This document shows positions 60,010 through 64,000 of a DNA stretch of 64,000 nt, one piece after another. Source of the DNA: Oryzisolibacter sp. LB2S (lineage in GTDB: Bacteria; Pseudomonadota; Gammaproteobacteria; Burkholderiales; Burkholderiaceae_C); the NCBI RefSeq assembly GCF_040732315.1, contig NZ_CP160388.1, forward strand, positions 1,637,501-1,701,500, read 5' to 3'. Each line of letters begins with the position of its first letter. The stretch's first letter is position 1. The notes under the pieces are model-generated. The model saw only the letters and a list, made by a program, of their open reading frames with translations. It ran no database searches and was not told where the DNA came from. A program made the translations under genes and the position numbers.

Positions 60010-61011
60010 ATGACATCGACGACCACTCTCAAGACCCTTTTCGCCGCCCTGGCCCTGGGCGCCAGCGCCCTGGCTTCGGCGCAGTCCAGCTCGCTGCTCA
60101 ACGTCTCCTATGACGTGGCGCGCGAGTTCTACAAGGACTACAACCAGACCTTCATCGCCCACTACAAGAAGACCAAGGGCGTGGACGTGAAGGTGGACCA
60201 GGCCCATGCGGGCTCGAGCGCCCAGGCGCGCGCCGTCAATGACGGCCTGGCCGCCGACGTGGTGACCTTCAACACCACGACCGACGTGCAGTTCCTGGCC
60301 GACAACGGCGTGGTGGCCAAGGACTGGGCCAAGAAGTTCCCGCACGACGCATCGCCCACCACCTCGACCATGCTGTTCCTGGTGCGCCATGGCAATCCGA
60401 AAAACATCAAGGACTGGGCCGACCTGACGCGCCCTGACGTGAAGGTCATCGTCGTCAACCCCAAGACCGGTGGCAACGGCCGCTACGCCTACCTGGGCGC
60501 CTGGGGTTCGGTGCGCGAGAAGGGCGGCACCGACGCGCAGGCCGCGGACTTCGTCGCCAAGCTCTACAAGAACGTGCCGGTGCTGGCCAAGGGCGGCCGC
60601 GACGCCACGGCCACCTTCCTGCAGCGCGGCATAGGCGACGTGCTGATCACCTTCGAGTCGGAGGTGGTGTCGGTCGAGCGCGAGTTCGGCAAGGGCAAGG
60701 TCGATGCGGTCTACCCCTCGGTGAGCATCACGGCCGAGAACCCCGTGGCCGTGGTCGAGCGCACAGTGGCCAAGAAGGGCACGGCCGAGCTCGCCAAGGC
60801 CTATCTGGACTATCTGTACTCGGACGAGGCGCAGGAGATCGCCGCACGCCACGCCATCCGCCCGCGCTCGGAGGCCGTGCTCAAGCGCCATGGCGACCAG
60901 TTCAAGCCCATCCAGCAGTTCACCGTGGCCAAGTACTTCGGCTCGCTGACCGAGGCGCAGAAGGTGCACTTCAACGACGGTGGCCAGTTCGACAAGCTGT
61001 ACGGCAAGTAA
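60010..61011 (+). CDS. sbp: Sulfate ABC transporter substrate-binding protein
   Basis: A 333-residue periplasmic protein. The signal peptide (TTLKTLFAALALGASALA) ends SAQS. LLNVSYDVAREFYKDYNQTF is the Sbp/CysP signature. DQAHAGSSAQARAVNDGLAA and NPKTGGNGRYAYLGAWG follow; the latter holds residues that bind sulfate. GAGG is placed six bases before the ATG at 60010; an in-frame start at 59995 lacks a site. It heads sbp-cysT-cysW-cysA. The AT-rich stretch 59918-60000 could hold a CysB site. Confidence 0.94.
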   Translation: MTSTTTLKTLFAALALGASALASAQSSSLLNVSYDVAREFYKDYNQTFIAHYKKTKGVDVKVDQAHAGSSAQARAVNDGLAADVVTFNTTTDVQFLADNGVVAKDWAKKFPHDASPTTSTMLFLVRHGNPKNIKDWADLTRPDVKVIVVNPKTGGNGRYAYLGAWGSVREKGGTDAQAADFVAKLYKNVPVLAKGGRDATATFLQRGIGDVLITFESEVVSVEREFGKGKVDAVYPSVSITAENPVAVVERTVAKKGTAELAKAYLDYLYSDEAQEIAARHAIRPRSEAVLKRHGDQFKPIQQFTVAKYFGSLTEAQKVHFNDGGQFDKLYGK

Positions 61012-61057
61012 GCCGGCTTCCGAGCGGAGTCGATACACCGCTGATTCCCCCGCCCGC

Positions 61058-61215
61058 CGTCATTCCCGCGCAAGCGGGAATCCAGGCGCCACGCCGGGCC
61101 CGCTTCGCCAATCCATCCCCGCAATGGATCCCCGCCTTCGCGGGGATGACGTGGGGCAGGTGACAACAGGCGCACAAGAACCACGGGCCCATGTCCCGCC
61201 TTCGCGGGGATGACG
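61058..61215. repeat. cluster of three REP-like units, GTCATCCCCGC type
   Basis: Units lie at 61058-61083 (CGTCATTCCCGCGCAAGCGG start), 61126-61151 (reverse orientation) and 61193-61215 (reverse, shortened). The group lies between sbp and cysT in the sulfate operon. Confidence 0.82.
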
Positions 61216-61262
61216 CAACGGCGAGGCGCATCGCGCTACCTGAGCCAACCAATCAACACCCG

Positions 61263-62114
61263 ATGAGTGCCAACACAAGCGCCCCCAGGCGCTCCAAGCG
61301 CGTGCTGCCCGGCTTCGGCCTGACGCTGGGCTACACGCTGTTCTATCTGAGCCTGATCGTGCTCATCCCGCTGCTGGCCCTGCTGTTCAAGACCTTTTCC
61401 ATGAGCTGGCCCCAGTTCTGGGAGGCCGTGACGGCGCCGCGCGTGCTCGCGTCCTACCGGCTGACCTTTGGCGCCTCGTTCATCGCCGCCTGCGTGAACC
61501 TGGTGTTCGGCCTGCTGATCGCCTGGGTGCTGGTGCGCTATCGCTTCCCCGGCAAGAAGGTGGTGGACGCGCTCGTGGACCTGCCGTTCGCCCTGCCCAC
61601 GGCCGTGGCCGGCATCTCGCTCACGGCGCTGCTGGCGGGCAATGGCTGGGTGGGCCAGTACTTCGAGCCCCTGGGCATACAGCTCGCGTTCAACCCCAAC
61701 GGCGTGGTGATCGCGTTGATCTTCATCGGCCTGCCCTTCGTGGTGCGCACGGTGCAGCCCGTGCTCGAGGACAGCGAGAAGGAGCTCGAGGAGGCCGCGA
61801 CCAGCCTGGGCGCGACGCGCTGGCAGATCTTTCGCCACGTGATCCTGCCCGGCATCATGCCGGCGCTGCTCACGGGCTTTGCCATGGCGTTTGCGCGCGC
61901 CATCGGCGAATACGGATCGGTGATCTTCATCGCCGGCAACATGCCCATGGTGTCGGAGATCACGCCGCTCATCATCATCGGCAAGCTCGAGCAGTACGAC
62001 TACGCGGGCGCCACCGCCGTGGCCGTGGTGATGCTGTTCTTCTCCTTTGTCATGCTGCTGGTCATCAACGCGCTGCAGGCCTGGCAACGGCGCCATGCGG
62101 GGATGCCGGCATGA
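61263..62114 (+). CDS. cysT: Sulfate ABC transporter permease CysT
   Basis: A 283-residue permease with six helices. [20 protein letters not shown] and [20 protein letters not shown], the EAA loop, match CysT (CysU). [20 protein letters not shown] follows. The ATG at 61263 begins the N-terminal tail before the first helix; the in-frame extension reads through a REP unit. The stop overlaps cysW by four bases (ATGA). Confidence 0.95.
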   Translation: MSANTSAPRRSKRVLPGFGLTLGYTLFYLSLIVLIPLLALLFKTFSMSWPQFWEAVTAPRVLASYRLTFGASFIAACVNLVFGLLIAWVLVRYRFPGKKVVDALVDLPFALPTAVAGISLTALLAGNGWVGQYFEPLGIQLAFNPNGVVIALIFIGLPFVVRTVQPVLEDSEKELEEAATSLGATRWQIFRHVILPGIMPALLTGFAMAFARAIGEYGSVIFIAGNMPMVSEITPLIIIGKLEQYDYAGATAVAVVMLFFSFVMLLVINALQAWQRRHAGMPA

Positions 62115-63013
62115 GTGGCGCCGCAACATCACGCACCGCGCCGCGCGCTCGCGCGGGCACGACCGAGGCGCCCTGGGTGCGCTGGCTGCTCACGGCCATT
62201 GCGCTCGGCTTTCTGCTGCTGTTCCTGGTGCTGCCGCTGGCGGCCGTGTTCACCGAGGCGCTGCGCAAGGGGGTGGACGCGTATCTGGCCGGGCTGAACG
62301 AGCCCGACGCCTGGTCCGCCATTCGCCTCACGCTGCTCACCGCCGCGATCTCCGTGCCGCTCAACCTGGTGTTCGGCGTGGCGGCGGCCTGGTGCATCGC
62401 CAAGTACGAATTCCGCGGCAAGGCGTTTTTGATCACGCTGATCGACCTGCCGTTCTCCATCTCGCCCGTGGTCGCGGGCCTGATGTATGTGCTGGTGTTC
62501 GGCGCCAACGGCTGGTTCGGCCCCTGGCTTGCCGCGCACGACATCAAGATCATCTTCGCCGTGCCGGGCATTGTGCTGGCCACCGTGTTCGTGACCTTTC
62601 CGTTCGTCGCGCGCGAGCTGATTCCGCTGATGCAGGCCCAAGGCAACGACGAGGAGCAGGCCGCCGTGGTGCTGGGCGCGAGCGGCTGGCAGACCTTCTG
62701 GCATGTGACGCTGCCCAACATCAAATGGGGCCTGCTCTACGGCGTGATCCTGTGCAACGCGCGCGCCATGGGCGAGTTCGGCGCGGTGTCCGTGGTCTCG
62801 GGCCATATCCGCGGCCAGACCAACACCATTCCGCTGCATGTGGAGATTCTCTACAACGAGTACCAGTCGGTCGCGGCGTTTGCCGCCGCCTCGCTGCTGG
62901 CGCTGCTGGCGCTGGTCACGCTGGTCATCAAGACCTTTGCCGAATGGCAGAACGAGCAGCAGGCCAGGGCCGCGGCCAGCCTGCCGCCCGAGCGGCCGGT
63001 CGCCACAGAATAG
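62111..63013 (+). CDS. cysW: Sulfate ABC transporter permease CysW
   Basis: A 300-residue permease with six helices. [20 protein letters not shown] and [20 protein letters not shown], the EAA loop, are typical of Cys[21 protein letters not shown] is strongly conserved. It pairs with CysT to form the channel. The start overlaps the cysT stop. Confidence 0.95.
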   Translation: MSGAATSRTAPRARAGTTEAPWVRWLLTAIALGFLLLFLVLPLAAVFTEALRKGVDAYLAGLNEPDAWSAIRLTLLTAAISVPLNLVFGVAAAWCIAKYEFRGKAFLITLIDLPFSISPVVAGLMYVLVFGANGWFGPWLAAHDIKIIFAVPGIVLATVFVTFPFVARELIPLMQAQGNDEEQAAVVLGASGWQTFWHVTLPNIKWGLLYGVILCNARAMGEFGAVSVVSGHIRGQTNTIPLHVEILYNEYQSVAAFAAASLLALLALVTLVIKTFAEWQNEQQARAAASLPPERPVATE

Positions 63014-63016
63014 TAG

Positions 63017-63066
63017 TGATATTTGGCTCCAGGCCGTATGTGCAAAGCGCAGCAAGCTATTGATTT
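63017..63066. repeat. AGCTAT-ended palindromic repeat, copy 10
   Basis: ATATTTGGCTCCAGGCCGTA, TGTGCAAAGCGC and AGCAAGCTATTGATTT in order. It fills the whole gap between cysW and the cysA start codon, leaving no clear ribosome site. Confidence 0.75.
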
Positions 63067-64000
63067 ATGAGTATCGAAATCCGCAACGTAAGCAAGCAGT
63101 TCGGCAGCTTCCAGGCCCTGCGCGACGTGAGTCTGGACATCCAGTCGGGCGAGCTGATCGCGCTGCTCGGCCCCTCGGGCTGCGGCAAGACCACGCTCTT
63201 GCGCATCATCGCGGGGCTGGAAACACCCGACACGGGCAGCATCCACTTCAGCGGCTCGGACCAGACCGATGTGCATGTGCGCGAGCGCGGCGTGGGCTTT
63301 GTGTTCCAGCATTACGCGCTGTTTCGCCACATGACGGTGTTTGACAACGTGGCCTTCGGCCTGCGCATGAAGCCGCGCCGAGAGCGTCCTGCGGAAGCAG
63401 TGATCCGCGACAAGGTCATGAAGTTGCTGAAGCTCGTGCAGCTCGACTGGATCGCCGACCGCTACCCCGCCCAGCTCTCGGGCGGCCAGCGCCAGCGCAT
63501 CGCCCTGGCGCGCGCGCTGGCCGTCGAGCCCAAGGTGCTGCTGCTCGACGAGCCGTTCGGCGCGCTCGACGCCAAGGTGAGAAAAGAGCTGCGCCGCTGG
63601 CTGCGCCGCCTGCACGACGAGCTGCATGTGACCAGCATCTTCGTCACGCACGACCAGGAGGAGGCGCTGGAGGTGGCGGACCGCGTGGTCGTCATCAACC
63701 AGGGCCGCATCGAGCAGCAGGGCACGCCCCAGCAGGTCTGGGACAACCCGGCCAGCCCCTTCGTCTACGGCTTTCTCGGCGACGTGAACCTGTTCAAGGG
63801 CCGCGCCAACGACGGCCGCATCCACCTCGACGAGGGCATGCAGCTCGACAGCCCCGAGGCGCGCCACGCCGACGGCGCCCAGGCCTTCGCCTACGTGCGC
63901 CCGCACGACCTCGACGTGGAGCGCTACGGCGGCCCGGGCCAGGCGCTCGACGCGCACGGGCGCCCGCGCGGCATCGTGGTGCAGCTCACGCGCGCCATCG
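63067..64000 (+). CDS. cysA: Sulfate/thiosulfate ABC transporter ATP-binding protein (partial)
   Basis: The first 311 residues of the ATPase that drives CysTW; the gene runs off the right edge. Walker A is [14 protein letters not shown], the signature [15 protein letters not shown] and Walker [33 protein letters not shown] marks the start of the C-terminal regulatory domain typical of CysA. The usual length is about 350, so only a short part is missing. It is the last gene of the sulfate operon seen here, and the AGCTAT repeat touches its start codon. Confidence 0.94.
   Translation, partial: MSIEIRNVSKQFGSFQALRDVSLDIQSGELIALLGPSGCGKTTLLRIIAGLETPDTGSIHFSGSDQTDVHVRERGVGFVFQHYALFRHMTVFDNVAFGLRMKPRRERPAEAVIRDKVMKLLKLVQLDWIADRYPAQLSGGQRQRIALARALAVEPKVLLLDEPFGALDAKVRKELRRWLRRLHDELHVTSIFVTHDQEEALEVADRVVVINQGRIEQQGTPQQVWDNPASPFVYGFLGDVNLFKGRANDGRIHLDEGMQLDSPEARHADGAQAFAYVRPHDLDVERYGGPGQALDAHGRPRGIVVQLTRAI

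Overview
The window is GC-rich, densely packed DNA from a betaproteobacterium, almost certainly of the family Comamonadaceae (Acidovorax/Alicycliphilus/Melaminivora-like). The reasons are a BktB-type thiolase, Bug-type and TRAP transporters, a dnaX-ybaB-recR block with 4.5S RNA beside it, a gcvTHP operon behind a tandem glycine riboswitch, and many copies of a short AGCTAT-ended palindromic repeat. The genus is an inference; no rRNA or tRNA gene was found.

Layout, left to right. 1-8.6 kb: a truncated D-2-hydroxyacid dehydrogenase, a 2OG-Fe(II) dioxygenase, a universal stress protein, a Bug-family binding protein, bktB, an SDR, an RluA-type pseudouridine synthase, a hybrid histidine kinase and an FKBP isomerase. 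8.75-9.06 kb: a solitary integron gene cassette with a 60-bp attC and no integrase in view. 9.3-14.4 kb: gcvT-gcvH-gcvP under a glycine riboswitch. 14.4-24.7 kb: a metallo-hydrolase, a dctPQM TRAP operon with a divergent Lrp regulator, a lysP-like permease and an ABC importer (binding protein, permease, ATPase). 24.9-31.8 kb: ETF-ubiquinone oxidoreductase, a thioesterase, and a PmrAB/EptA-like lipid A modification locus with two candidate regulator boxes. 31.9-36 kb: two pirins, a flavoprotein and an unknown exported protein.

36.1-45.2 kb holds the most interesting locus. A TonB-dependent receptor, a DUF2478 protein, a B12/siderophore-type ABC importer (three genes), a methyltransferase, a DUF364 protein, ModD and ModE form one tightly overlapping operon. 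Two ModE-type inverted repeats lie upstream of it. The best reading is outer-membrane, TonB-driven uptake of molybdate or tungstate, possibly as a chelate, under ModE control.

45.2-48.3 kb: 4.5S RNA, dnaX (with an A9 slip site), ybaB and recR. 48.6-54 kb: small membrane proteins, then an overlapping operon that places a CrtI-like oxidoreductase between a LytS-type kinase and its LytTR regulator. 54.1-57.5 kb: metNI and metQ, separated by a phosphoribosyltransferase gene on the opposite strand. 57.5-60 kb: two flavin reductases and a LysR regulator whose candidate operator also occurs upstream of a pirin gene. 60-64 kb: sulfate importer sbp-cysT-cysW-cysA, with cysA running off the window.

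All calls come from reading the sequence and translations; no database search was made.
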